Positions 7,082 through 13,865 of a stretch of 15,809 bases of DNA are shown here, piece by piece. A program made the position numbers and the translations under genes. Within the stretch, counting starts at the first letter, position 1, and each line of letters begins with the position of its first letter. The stretch covers positions 1 through 15,809 of the forward strand of contig WQTN01000129.1 in assembly GCA_009786295.1 (NCBI GenBank). The letters run 5' to 3'. The notes below the pieces were generated by a model, which was given only the letters and a program-made list of their open reading frames with translations, ran no database searches and was not told the origin of the DNA. This stretch comes from Methanomassiliicoccaceae archaeon (GTDB lineage Archaea; Thermoplasmatota; Thermoplasmata; Methanomassiliicoccales; Methanomethylophilaceae).

Positions 7082-8083
7082 TCATTCAAATTTTTTCAGC
7101 CTATACCGCTGGTTCCGGCTAGTGGGTTTCTCTGGGATCGTCATCTCGATCAAACCGAGATCCAATGCAGGGTTGAGATAATTGTCCCTGAATGTCTTCC
7201 TGTGGCTCAACCCCAGTTTTTCCATTATCTCCAAAGATGTCATTTCTTTTTTCTTCAGACAATTCGCCACAGCTCTGGCTCTTTGAACATCTTGGTCGGT
7301 ATCTTGGTCGGTATCTTGGTCGGTCAGGAACTCATCCAGAGCCTCATCAATAGCACTTAGCATGAACTCCGCGAATATTCCCGAATCTGTTTTTTCGGTG
7401 GATCGGTTGATGGCCTGATAATACTCTTCCTGATGTTTTTCGATCATGGACTCTATCGGAACCCATTCCAACACAGGATTCCACCTAGAAAGCAGAAGGG
7501 TATGCCAAAGGCGCCCCATGCGGCCGTTCCCGTCCGAAAATGGATGTATGAATTCAAATTCATAATGGAAGATGCAGCTCTTGATCAGAGGATCCCATTC
7601 TGAATTCTTTATCCAACCTAACAGATCTGCGACATGCGTCGAAACCATGTGTGCGGGCGGAGCCATGTGGATAAGCTTATTGTTGCTGAACACACCAACT
7701 CCGCCGGAGCGGAACCTGCCGGGTTCATCTACCAAACCATTTGTCATAAGTCCGTGAGCATACAGAAGATCCTTCACGCCGTAAGGATCCAGATCGGGTA
7801 TCGCCCCGTAGGCGGAATATGCATTCTTTACTTCCAGGATGTCCTTTTCGGGGCCGAGGACGCGCATCCCTCCGATCACATCTGTCACCTGTTTTAGGCT
7901 CAGGGAGTTGGCTTCAATGGCCAGTGATGATTTGATCGATCTGATGCGGTTTGCGCGGCGGAGCTTTGGGCTTGGCGGTGCAGAAAATGGTTGGCTAAGA
8001 GATGCGGCCTTTGCGGAAATGGAGACCATCTTTGAGGCTGTTTTGCCCGTGATGTTAAATGATGGTTCATACTCTTCAGACAT
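7082..8083 (-). CDS. Fic-family AMPylase-like protein with C-terminal winged helix
   Basis: A 333-residue Fic protein. The active-site motif HPFSDGNGRMGR (180-191) matches HxFx(D/E)GNGRxxR with every key residue present, so nucleotide transfer (usually AMP) to a protein hydroxyl is expected. An N-terminal helix carries SLAIEANSLSL (53-63), the position of the inhibitory (S/T)xxxE(G/N) helix; the Glu (57) is kept but Ala replaces the following Gly/Asn. GRFRSGGVGVF (122-132) is the target-binding flap region. A repeated TDQD linker (254-266) joins Fic to a C-terminal winged helix (LEIMEKLGLSHRKTFRDNYL, 284-303). The start is preceded by AAAGGTG. It lies downstream of a 272-aa gene of unknown role, but a T-run and its own TATA suggest separate transcription. 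It is cytosolic, and the target is unknown. Confidence 0.92.
   Translation of the reverse strand: MSEEYEPSFNITGKTASKMVSISAKAASLSQPFSAPPSPKLRRANRIRSIKSSLAIEANSLSLKQVTDVIGGMRVLGPEKDILEVKNAYSAYGAIPDLDPYGVKDLLYAHGLMTNGLVDEPGRFRSGGVGVFSNNKLIHMAPPAHMVSTHVADLLGWIKNSEWDPLIKSCIFHYEFEFIHPFSDGNGRMGRLWHTLLLSRWNPVLEWVPIESMIEKHQEEYYQAINRSTEKTDSGIFAEFMLSAIDEALDEFLTDQDTDQDTDQDVQRARAVANCLKKKEMTSLEIMEKLGLSHRKTFRDNYLNPALDLGLIEMTIPEKPTSRNQRYRLKKFE
7289..7324 (-). repeat. Three perfect 12-bp tandem repeats inside fic
   Basis: The plus-strand unit ATCTTGGTCGGT occurs three times without a mismatch (7289-7300, 7301-7312, 7313-7324). Being 12 bp, it encodes a four-residue TDQD-type unit on the minus strand and can expand or contract without shifting the frame. 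It forms the linker between the Fic domain and the winged helix. Confidence 0.95.
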
Positions 8084-8132
8084 GCCTGCACCTTTTGGAA
8101 ACTGTGGCTTACCCTATGTGTTGAAGGTATTT

Positions 8133-8142
8133 CCATATTATG
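8133..8142 (-). promoter_or_regulatory. Possible TATA box for fic
   Basis: Minus-strand CATAATATGG lies about 50 nt before the fic ATG, predicting a leader of about 25-30 nt that contains the AAAGGTG ribosome site. The match to a TATA box is fair, and no BRE-like A-run is evident. Confidence 0.35.
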
Positions 8143-8219
8143 ACGGTCGTTATGCCGGACCAAATATCCTAAAGAAATCGTTTATGAAAAGTTCTAAAAG
8201 ATTCTGTCAGCACCGAGCC

Positions 8220-8231
8220 GAAAGAAAAAAA
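8220..8231 (-). terminator. Poly-T terminator after the 272-aa gene
   Basis: On the minus strand TTTTTTTCTTTC lies about 38 nt after the stop of the 272-aa gene. A run of seven T is a typical archaeal intrinsic stop and separates this gene from fic. Confidence 0.5.
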
Positions 8232-8268
8232 TCGACTTACGACATACTATCGCGGAAGCTGTTCATTG

Positions 8269-9087
8269 TCAATATGTGTTGATTCCGGCAATAATTGCCT
8301 CATTGATTTTTGAGTAAAGCTGTTCCGAAAGATCGTCGTATTTTTCGTTGTCTGCTTCGTCATCGAAGCCCAGGTCGTTCCATGAGCCCATGCCGCCGAA
8401 GACCCATGCAGAACCCGCTGAAAATATGATCTGCTTTGCTGTCAATGAATAATTTTCAAGCGGGATCAGGTCTCGGGGTTGGAAGTCTTCTTCCGGCGAA
8501 CTGCTGTCCAATACGGTCATAGATCTGTCAAACTGCTCGGCCCAGCTTTGCAAGTCTTGCTCTGATGCAAAGTCTGCGATCTCGCTCAGTACACGTCTCA
8601 ATTCGTTTTTTACTGTTTGATTGTCGATCTGCAGATCGTTTGTGGGATGTCGTGCACTCAGCGCACCGTAATTGACCGTCCAGATCCTTCTGTCAGCGGC
8701 ATTTTTGTCCGTGACCATCCATCGGTTCGCCCAATAGATAGAGTAGCTGTCATAAACTGCTTCAATGAACCAGTCGCCGCCTCCGCCGATAAATCCTGCT
8801 AGCTTGTGGTCTTTTGCAAAATCCTGATCCTTTGAACCTTCATAGTAAAGACGCAAATGCTTACAGCCGTCAGTCTTCAGATGCCTGAACCAACCGGCCG
8901 GACTGACAGAGACCATTTTCTCTCCGAGGGCCGAGGATGGATGCACATTTCCGAATTCACTGAAATCGACCTTGTTGCAAAATTGAAAGACCGCATGATG
9001 ATCAAAATCGACAGGAATGCTCCCGTTTCTCAGATAGTCGTTCCCATATGCGGTCAATGTGATTATCTGCGCTAATGTCCCTATCAT
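8269..9087 (-). CDS. Conserved-looking protein of unknown function (272 aa)
   Basis: I do not recognise a named family with confidence. The 272-residue protein is soluble, rich in Trp, Tyr and Asp, and has no signal peptide or membrane helix. Distinct blocks look conserved: NDYLRNGSIPVDFDHHAVFQ (16-35), GWFRHLKTDGCKHLRLYY, KLAGFIGGGGDWFIEAVYD, YWANRWMVTD, IWTVNYG, and near the C-terminus LIPLENYSLTAKQIIFSAGS and AWVFGGMGSWNDLGFDDEAD, ending in LSEQLYSKINEAIIAGI. It has the look of a compact single-domain protein of the kind found as hypothetical proteins in gut bacteria, so horizontal transfer is possible (inference). A poly-T stop follows it. It is divergent from the tRNA splicing endonuclease gene. 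The ATG at 9087 has only a weak ribosome site (CCGGGAT). Confidence 0.75.
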   Translation of the reverse strand: MIGTLAQIITLTAYGNDYLRNGSIPVDFDHHAVFQFCNKVDFSEFGNVHPSSALGEKMVSVSPAGWFRHLKTDGCKHLRLYYEGSKDQDFAKDHKLAGFIGGGGDWFIEAVYDSYSIYWANRWMVTDKNAADRRIWTVNYGALSARHPTNDLQIDNQTVKNELRRVLSEIADFASEQDLQSWAEQFDRSMTVLDSSSPEEDFQPRDLIPLENYSLTAKQIIFSAGSAWVFGGMGSWNDLGFDDEADNEKYDDLSEQLYSKINEAIIAGINTY

Positions 9088-9247
9088 ATCCCGGCCTTGC
9101 CTTTTTTAGGAATCAGGAACCATCGCTATCAAGCTTTGTGTCCGTCATTCGAGAAATGACACAAGACATTATATTGTTCGGAAAACCCTTTATGCGATAC
9201 AGCAAACAAGGCCTCAAAGGCTTTACGAACTTACAGAACAATAAAAT
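9088..9247. other. Divergent intergenic region with hairpin and promoter for endA
   Basis: This 160-bp spacer separates two outward-facing genes. It holds an inverted repeat GTCATT-CGAGA-AATGAC (9144-9160), flanked by CTTTGTG on the left and ACACAAG on the right, which extends it partly. Just downstream ATTATATT (9169-9176) is a plausible TATA box for the splicing endonuclease, giving a leader of about 50 nt. The hairpin could be an operator for the divergent pair; no regulator is known. Confidence 0.4.
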
Positions 9248-10321
9248 ATGAACACATTTCTGTTGACACAGATGCCGGGAGAACTGTTCGAGGACACTGT
9301 GGTCATCAGAGACCAGAAGGAAGGCACTCAGATATACAATAAAGGAAACTTTGGCTATCCGATGAGCGGTGGGGGTCTGGAACTCGATCTCATCGAAGCT
9401 ACATTCCTTCTGGAATGTGAAAGGCTTCAAATAACGAAGGACGGAGCACCGATATCCTTCAGAGAGATGTTCTGCCACTCATCCGAACAGTACGACAGGT
9501 TCGATACATCTTATCTTGTTTACCGCGACATGAGGAACCGCGGATTCGTCGTTAAAGCTGAAAGCGGGCACTTTGATCTTTCCGTTTTCCCAAGAGGGTC
9601 CACGATGAGCGACTCCCGGCCGCAGTATTTGGTGAGGGCGGTGTCCGAAAGGGACGTATTGGACCTGGAGGTGTTCTCGAAAGAGGTATCGCACACCGAG
9701 ATCAAAGGAAAGAAGCTCCTTTACGGAGTGGTGGACGAAGAGGGCGACCTAACATATTACCACATGTCCTCAAAGGATCCCGGCGGCAAGTACTTCCATT
9801 CCTCATCCAAAAACATCGCAAGAGGATATCTTATCGGCGAAAGGGTGCTGGTCTTTGAAGAGAGCCAGATAGAATATCTCAGGGAAAGAGAATTCTACGG
9901 GAAGATGATGGGCAGCGTGCTTCAGCTGTCGCTCATAGAATGCTGTTTCCTTGTCGAGATGGGAGATCTGGAGGTCATTGCGCAGACCGGCGAAAAGATG
10001 TCAGCCGAAGAGATGATGAACCTAGGGATGAGGACCCAGGAGGAGTTCGACCTCAGGCTAGATGCGTTCAGGGACCTGAGGAAAAGAGGCATGGTTGTCA
10101 AGACCGGCTTCAAATACGGCGCGCATTTCAGGGTGTACAACGGATCGCCCGAGGACGACCACGCGAAATATCTTGTTCATGCTGTGCCGAACAGGAAGAC
10201 CATGATGTGGCCGGAGATATCCAGGACCGTCAGGTTATCGGGTGGCGTAAAGAAAGATATCCTGTTCTGCCGCATAGGGGAGCCCATAGAATATCTCGAG
10301 TTCAAATGGTTCAGGCCTTGA
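9248..10321 (+). CDS. endA: tRNA-splicing endonuclease, fused two-repeat (alpha2) type
   Basis: A 357-residue tRNA intron endonuclease that cuts the bulge-helix-bulge at pre-tRNA exon-intron borders. Its length is twice the short archaeal form (about 170-180), and two related halves are visible: each has LIE-x-x-FLxE followed by R-D-x-R-x-R-G-x-VVK and YLV-R/H-AV. The C-terminal half keeps the catalytic set: Tyr in FRVYNG (Y297), His in DDHAKYLV (H305) and Lys in GGVKKDI (K335 or K336). In the N-terminal half the matching sites are Phe (LSVFPRG) and Arg (DSRPQYLV), so it is the structural pseudo-copy, as in Archaeoglobus-type homodimeric enzymes. It converges on tfb with 35 nt between the stops. 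No ribosome site is obvious before the ATG. Confidence 0.93.
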   Translation: MNTFLLTQMPGELFEDTVVIRDQKEGTQIYNKGNFGYPMSGGGLELDLIEATFLLECERLQITKDGAPISFREMFCHSSEQYDRFDTSYLVYRDMRNRGFVVKAESGHFDLSVFPRGSTMSDSRPQYLVRAVSERDVLDLEVFSKEVSHTEIKGKKLLYGVVDEEGDLTYYHMSSKDPGGKYFHSSSKNIARGYLIGERVLVFEESQIEYLREREFYGKMMGSVLQLSLIECCFLVEMGDLEVIAQTGEKMSAEEMMNLGMRTQEEFDLRLDAFRDLRKRGMVVKTGFKYGAHFRVYNGSPEDDHAKYLVHAVPNRKTMMWPEISRTVRLSGGVKKDILFCRIGEPIEYLEFKWFRP

Positions 10322-10325
10322 AATT

Positions 10326-10337
10326 GAAAAAATAAAG
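10326..10337 (-). terminator. T-rich terminator of the gar1-tfb transcript
   Basis: Minus-strand CTTTATTTTTTC lies 20 nt after the tfb stop in the 35-nt gap between the convergent endA and tfb genes. It fits an archaeal poly-T stop for the gar1-tfb mRNA. Confidence 0.5.
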
Positions 10338-10356
10338 TGTTTTCCGAAATGGTTTA

Positions 10357-11289
10357 TCAGAGCACGATATCGATGCCGAGCTTCTCCGTCAGTTCTTTGT
10401 ATCTGTTGCGGATGGTTACCTCTGTGACACCCGCGACATCGGCAACTTCCCTCTGGGTCCTGCGTTCGTTGCAAATGATCGACGATATGTATATCGCCGC
10501 TGCGGCGACGCCTGTGGGCCCTCTTCCGGAAGTGAGCTCCTTCTCCGACGCATCCTTCAGGACCTCTGCCGCTTTGCTCTGGACTTCGCCGCTGAGCTTC
10601 AGCTCGGAACAGAACCTCTGAACATAGTCCTGGGGCTTGGTGGGCATGAGCTTCAGCTTCAGCTCGCGGGTCATGAATCTGTAAGTGCGGCCGATCTCCT
10701 TTCTTCCGACGCGGCTTGAGCTTGCGACCTCGTCAAGCGTCCTCGGGACGCCGCACTGCCTGCATGCTGCGTACAAAGAAGCGGCGACGACGCCTTCTAT
10801 GGACCTTCCTCTTATCAGGTTCTTATTGACCGCTTTCCTGTAGATCATCGCGGCCGTTTCCCTGACATTCCTGGGAAGCCCCATGGCGGATGCCATTCTG
10901 TCAAGCTCGGAAAGTGCAAATGCGAGATTCCTCTCGGTGGCGTTCGAGACACGGATCCTTCTCTGCCATTTCCTCAGCCTGTAAAGCTGGGCTCTGTTCC
11001 TGGTCGGGATGCTCTTTCCGTAGCTGTCCTTGTTCTTCCAGGATATCTCTGTGGACAGTCCTTTGTCGTGGATTGTGTATGTCATCGGGGCGCCGGTGCG
11101 CGCTCTTTTCTCACCCTGCTCAACATCAAAGGCCCTCCATTCCGGCCCCTGATCTATGAATTGATCATCCAAGACCAATCCGCAGTCCTCACAGAGGAGT
11201 TCTCCCCTTTCATAGTCACGCACAAGGTGGTGGCTTCCGCATTCGGGGCAGACCTCAATCTCTTCTGTTCCTTCTCTTGTCTTTGCCAT
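10357..11289 (-). CDS. tfb: Transcription initiation factor B (TFB)
   Basis: A 310-residue TFIIB homologue that joins TBP-TATA DNA and recruits RNA polymerase. The N-terminal zinc ribbon is complete: CPEC (C14, C17) and CEDC (C33, C36). It is followed by the B-reader/linker region with GPEWRAFD (48-55), TGAPMTYTIHDKGLSTEI and KNKDSYGKSIP. Two cyclin-fold repeats follow: about 115-205 (ALSELDRMASAMGLPRNVRE, GRSIEGVVAASLYAACR) and about 215-305 (RGPTGVAAAAIYISS, with the recognition helix TQREVADVAGVTEVTIRNRY that reads the BRE). The start ATG is preceded by GGAG at good spacing and lies inside the end of gar1, an overlap of 35 nt, so the two are co-transcribed. Whether the genome has further TFBs cannot be seen here. 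Confidence 0.97.
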   Translation of the reverse strand: MAKTREGTEEIEVCPECGSHHLVRDYERGELLCEDCGLVLDDQFIDQGPEWRAFDVEQGEKRARTGAPMTYTIHDKGLSTEISWKNKDSYGKSIPTRNRAQLYRLRKWQRRIRVSNATERNLAFALSELDRMASAMGLPRNVRETAAMIYRKAVNKNLIRGRSIEGVVAASLYAACRQCGVPRTLDEVASSSRVGRKEIGRTYRFMTRELKLKLMPTKPQDYVQRFCSELKLSGEVQSKAAEVLKDASEKELTSGRGPTGVAAAAIYISSIICNERRTQREVADVAGVTEVTIRNRYKELTEKLGIDIVL

Positions 11290-11527
11290 TCTGAGTTCTC
11301 CTTATTACGTATAGTTCCTTACCTTTGAGCCCTTTCAAAGTGGCATCGTCATCGACGGCCACTGTGACGAATGGTTCGCTTACCGGCCCAAATATACGTT
11401 TGATGGACCCAATCTTGTTTTTATTGGAGTCAAAGACATGATTTCCGATATCGGGGATGCTGCCCGCAAGCACCACAACGGCGATGCCGCTGTCTGCGGC
11501 CTCACCGACAATCCCCAAAAATTCCAT
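11255..11527 (-). CDS. gar1: H/ACA RNP protein Gar1
   Basis: A 90-residue Gar1, the subunit of the H/ACA guide-RNA pseudouridine synthase that contacts Cbf5 and helps substrate loading and release. The core beta-barrel pattern is clear: IVVLAG-like strand AVVVLAGSIPDIGNHVFDSN, KNKIGSIKRIFGPVSEPFVT, then VAVDDD, with a basic tail (KDKRRNRRD). GAGGAG lies 8-9 nt before the ATG. The last 35 nt overlap the start of tfb, a gene pair I recall as common in archaea. The overlap would make tfb translation depend partly on gar1 translation. Archaeal Gar1 lacks the Gly/Arg-rich arms of the eukaryotic protein, as here. Confidence 0.92.
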   Translation of the reverse strand: MEFLGIVGEAADSGIAVVVLAGSIPDIGNHVFDSNKNKIGSIKRIFGPVSEPFVTVAVDDDATLKGLKGKELYVIRRTQNGKDKRRNRRD

Positions 11528-11580
11528 GTTTTTGCTCCTCTACCAAGGTCACACCTTAATATAGAAAGGTAGACACAGGC

Positions 11581-11590
11581 CATATTTAAG
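11581..11590 (-). promoter_or_regulatory. TATA box of the gar1-tfb operon
   Basis: Minus-strand CTTAAATATG lies about 55-60 nt before the gar1 ATG, giving a predicted leader of about 30 nt that ends with the GAGGAG ribosome site. A second AT-rich element, CTATATTA (11565-11558 on the minus strand), could be an alternative box but would leave almost no leader. Confidence 0.5.
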
Positions 11591-11900
11591 TGTTAGGGTT
11601 TATTTTAATTATGATAAACTTCTTTATATAACTTTTTATCTTATTTTTAAATGCAAATGGCGCATAAAGGGATAAGCCATCCATCCAATCGATGTGCGGG
11701 CCGTGCCCGCACTCGTCGGGGCATCGGACTTCAGTCGCGATCAGAAGAAAGAGAACGTCCTCTTGCATGATTCGGTCATAGCACAGAAGCATCAAGCATT
11801 CTGTGGAAAACGAACAGATCCGATGGGAATCGCTGAAAAAAACCTCGTGGCAGCATGCAGGCAACGCCCGGTGTGGTTTCGCTGTGACAATATGTAAAAG
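11591..11900 (+). ncRNA. Gene-less structured region, possible non-coding RNA
   Basis: I see no convincing protein gene in these 310 bases: the open frames on either strand do not resemble a family and lack ribosome sites. On the plus strand a TATA-like TTTATATAAC (about 11625-11634) would start RNA near 11655. Downstream are perfect hairpins: GTGCGGGC-CGT-GCCCGCAC (11694-11712), apparently closed further by CGATG (11690-11694) with CATCG (11722-11726); ATGA-TTCGG-TCAT; and CACAGAA-GCATCAAGCA-TTCTGTG (about 11783-11806). The conserved motifs of RNase P RNA and SRP RNA were looked for and not found. It could be an untyped small RNA or a decayed gene. The strand is a guess based on the TATA box. 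Confidence 0.28.
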
Positions 11901-11908
11901 ATTTAATA
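11901..11908 (+). promoter_or_regulatory. TATA box of the small membrane protein gene
   Basis: ATTTAATA lies about 70 nt before the ATG at 11972, predicting a leader of about 40 nt that carries a full GGAGGT ribosome site (11958-11963). Confidence 0.45.
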
Positions 11909-11971
11909 ATAACAACCGTGTTTCCTGCCAGTAATAGTCGTAGAAACGAACTTAAACGGAGGTTTATAAAA

Positions 11972-12280
11972 ATGGAGCTTGATATCTGGAGTTTCCTCAC
12001 CATCATCATCTTTGTATTCGCACTGGTCATGATGGTAGCGGGCATATTCTCGGCGTATTTCGGAGCTGGAAAAAACAGGGCCTACGGCGGGATAATATTC
12101 GCCGTCGGATTGATAGTTTGTGTCGTATGGGCGTATCTGGTAGGATACAGTGATATTGCCCCGTTCTGCGATGTCCCCGCATGGGATGTCATGTATAACG
12201 CGTTCATATATCTGATAGCTGTTCTGATTGGCGCCCTCATTGCCATCGGCATCTTCCTTGTTGTAGTGCTTAAAAGCTGA
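11972..12280 (+). CDS. Small integral membrane protein of unknown function (102 aa)
   Basis: A 102-residue, very hydrophobic protein with three predicted membrane helices: about 7-30 (FLTIIIFVFALVMMVAGIFS), 38-58 (the GGIIFAVGLIVCVVWAYLVG stretch) and 75-99 (NAFIYLIAVLIGALIAIGIF). A short basic loop (GAGKNRAYG) lies between the first two, and a D-I-A-P-F-C-D-V-P-A-W-D segment between the last two. No family was recognised. The start is set by a perfect GGAGGT eight nucleotides upstream; an in-frame ATG at 11918 would add an uncharacteristic basic leader without such a site. A hairpin and T-run follow before purE, so it is probably transcribed alone. Confidence 0.8.
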   Translation: MELDIWSFLTIIIFVFALVMMVAGIFSAYFGAGKNRAYGGIIFAVGLIVCVVWAYLVGYSDIAPFCDVPAWDVMYNAFIYLIAVLIGALIAIGIFLVVVLKS

Positions 12281-12310
12281 GATAGCAGGAAGGACTAATC
12301 CAAACCACTT

Positions 12311-12338
12311 ACCCCGATATTCTTTTCGGTGGGTTTTT
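12311..12338 (+). terminator. Hairpin plus T-run between the membrane protein gene and purE
   Basis: ACC-CCGA (12311-12317) pairs with TCGG-GGT (12326-12329 and 12332-12334) around a small bulge and is followed at once by a run of five T (12334-12338). It lies about 30 nt after the membrane protein stop. The same T-rich stretch, TTTTTATCC, is placed about 26 nt before the purE ATG and may also serve as its TATA element. Confidence 0.5.
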
Positions 12339-12363
12339 ATCCTTTAATTGAGTGAACCATCCG

Positions 12364-12846
12364 ATGCGAAAAATTTTGATAATAATGGGCAGCAAGAGCG
12401 ACCTGCCCGTTGCCGAGAAGGCAATAGCTTTGCTCAAGAAATTCTGCGTCGACTATGAGATAGCGGTTGCATCAGCTCACAGGACGCCGGAAAGAGTGAA
12501 AGACATAATCACGACATCGGACGCAGACGTGTTCATTGCGATAGCTGGGTTGTCCGCCGCTCTGCCGGGTGTCGTCGCGGCGCACACGTGCAAGCCCGTC
12601 ATCGGTGTACCGGTTAGCGGCGGCGTGAACCTTGATGCTTTGCTGTCGGTAGTGCAGATGCCTCCCGGGATACCTGTCGCAGCTGTTGGGCTCGACAGAG
12701 GAGACAACGCAGCGCTGCTTGCGATAGAGATCATGGGCATTACGGATTCAAAACTCTCGGAAAAAATGAAAGAATACAGGAAGGAAATGGCAGAGAAGAT
12801 CGAAAAGGATTCAAAAGAGGTAGTTACTGATGCAGGGAACAGATGA
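12364..12846 (+). CDS. purE: N5-carboxyaminoimidazole ribonucleotide mutase / AIR carboxylase (PurE)
   Basis: A 160-residue PurE of de novo purine synthesis, forming CAIR. Motifs present: MGSKSDLP (8-15), the substrate loop ASAHRTPERV (36-45) with its catalytic His39, AGLSAALPGVVAAHT (61-75), GVPVSGGVN, and QMPPGIPVAAVGLDRG-NAALLA. The sequence is class I-like (AHRTP rather than the AHKT of class II), but in the AGxxAxLPG loop Ala66 stands where bacterial class I enzymes have His. The ATG at 12364 is preferred over a GTG at 12352 because the only TATA-like element (12334-12342) puts transcription start at the ATG, i.e. leaderless. It overlaps guaA by 17 nt, coupling early and late purine steps. 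Confidence 0.92.
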   Translation: MRKILIIMGSKSDLPVAEKAIALLKKFCVDYEIAVASAHRTPERVKDIITTSDADVFIAIAGLSAALPGVVAAHTCKPVIGVPVSGGVNLDALLSVVQMPPGIPVAAVGLDRGDNAALLAIEIMGITDSKLSEKMKEYRKEMAEKIEKDSKEVVTDAGNR

Positions 12847-13777
12847 TTTTATAAAGAGTGCGGTAGAGGGTCTGAAATCGAAGATCCAAGGCAAAGCGAT
12901 AATAGCATGTTCAGGTGGGGTCGACAGTATGGTCTCCGCCACACTGGCGAGCAAAGCCATAGGGGACAGGCTGCTGGCAGTCTATGTGGACACAGGACTG
13001 ATGAGGAAAGGAGAGACCGAAGAAGTGCGCGGCATGCTCAAAGAGATGAAGGTCAATTATAAGATCATCGACGCATCCGAGGAATTCTTCGCGGCCCTTA
13101 AAGGCGTCGCGGACCCAGAAAAGAAAAGGAAGACGATCGGCGCTATGTTCATCAAGGTCTTCGAGAGGGAAGCGAAAGAATTCGGTGCGGAGTATCTGGT
13201 ACAAGGTACGATCGCGCCGGACTGGATCGAATCCGGGACCGGCGGGAAGAACACGATAAAATCCCACCACAATGTAGGAGGCCTTCCAAAAGAGATGGGG
13301 ATGACCGTCGTCGAGCCTCTGTGGGATCTATTCAAAGAGGATGTCAGGCAGGTCGCGAGGGCACTGGGCGTAAAGTCGTCGGAAAGACAGCCGTTCCCGG
13401 GACCCGCACTTTCAGTAAGGTGTTTGGATGAGGTCACGCCTGAGAACATAGGAATAGTAAGAGAGGCATGTTTCATCGTTGAAGATGAGATAAAGAAAGC
13501 CGCCGAGAAAGGAAAGATGGATCTCCCGTGGCAGTATTTCGCTGTTCTTCTTCCGACAAGGTCCGTCGGCGTTCAGGGAGACAGAAGGGCATATGGCAGG
13601 ACGATCGTGGTAAGAGCGATAAACACGACGGACGCAATGACAGCAACATATGCGAGGATACCTATGGACGTGCTCGATACGATCTCAACGAGGATCACCA
13701 GCACCATGAAGGATCAGGTCAATCGCGTGGTCTATGACATAACGAACAAACCTCCCGCGACAATAGAGTGGGAGTGA
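12830..13777 (+). CDS. guaAB: GMP synthase subunit B (ATP pyrophosphatase)
   Basis: A 315-residue ATP-pyrophosphatase subunit of the split archaeal GMP synthetase. It adenylylates XMP, and ammonia from the separate glutaminase subunit gives GMP. The PP-loop SGGVDS (28-33) follows IIACSGG, then VYVDTGLMRKGE, VQGTIAPDWIESG, KSHHNVGGLP, EPLWDLFKEDVRQVARALG, the R-Q-P-F-P-G-P-A-L-S-V-R-C motif, and the C-terminal dimerisation part ending YDITNKPPATIEWE, the usual carboxyl end of GuaA. The length is normal for the subunit; the glutaminase half is not in the window. Its ATG lies inside purE (17-nt overlap), and a strong GC hairpin follows the stop, so purE-guaA is one operon. Confidence 0.95.
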   Translation: MQGTDDFIKSAVEGLKSKIQGKAIIACSGGVDSMVSATLASKAIGDRLLAVYVDTGLMRKGETEEVRGMLKEMKVNYKIIDASEEFFAALKGVADPEKKRKTIGAMFIKVFEREAKEFGAEYLVQGTIAPDWIESGTGGKNTIKSHHNVGGLPKEMGMTVVEPLWDLFKEDVRQVARALGVKSSERQPFPGPALSVRCLDEVTPENIGIVREACFIVEDEIKKAAEKGKMDLPWQYFAVLLPTRSVGVQGDRRAYGRTIVVRAINTTDAMTATYARIPMDVLDTISTRITSTMKDQVNRVVYDITNKPPATIEWE

Positions 13778-13790
13778 ACAAACAATAAAA

Positions 13791-13820
13791 GGCCGGAGAC
13801 CCCGGCCGTCTTTATTTTTC
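13791..13820 (+). terminator. Terminator of the purE-guaA operon
   Basis: GGCCGG (13791-13796) and CCGGCC (13802-13807) form a perfect 6-bp stem with a 5-nt loop, followed by GTCTTTATTTTTC. It lies 13 nt after the guaA stop. Confidence 0.75.
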
Positions 13821-13865
13821 TCAACATTTCAAATGACCATGGCTTTGTATGCCGGCAACAGAATG

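Noticed and set aside
6637..7089. 150-codon minus-strand open frame over the decayed ATPase
   Set aside because: It is the antisense shadow of the DUF4143 remnant; the plus-strand frames carry the recognisable protein text.
7289..7324. CRISPR-like short repeat
   Set aside because: The 12-bp units are contiguous, without spacers, and are translated in frame as part of the Fic protein.
11586..11915. Open frame of 109 codons on the minus strand and 67 codons on the plus strand in the gar1 upstream region
   Set aside because: Neither has a ribosome site or family resemblance; the minus frame would run over the gar1 promoter, and the hairpin content fits RNA or non-coding DNA better.
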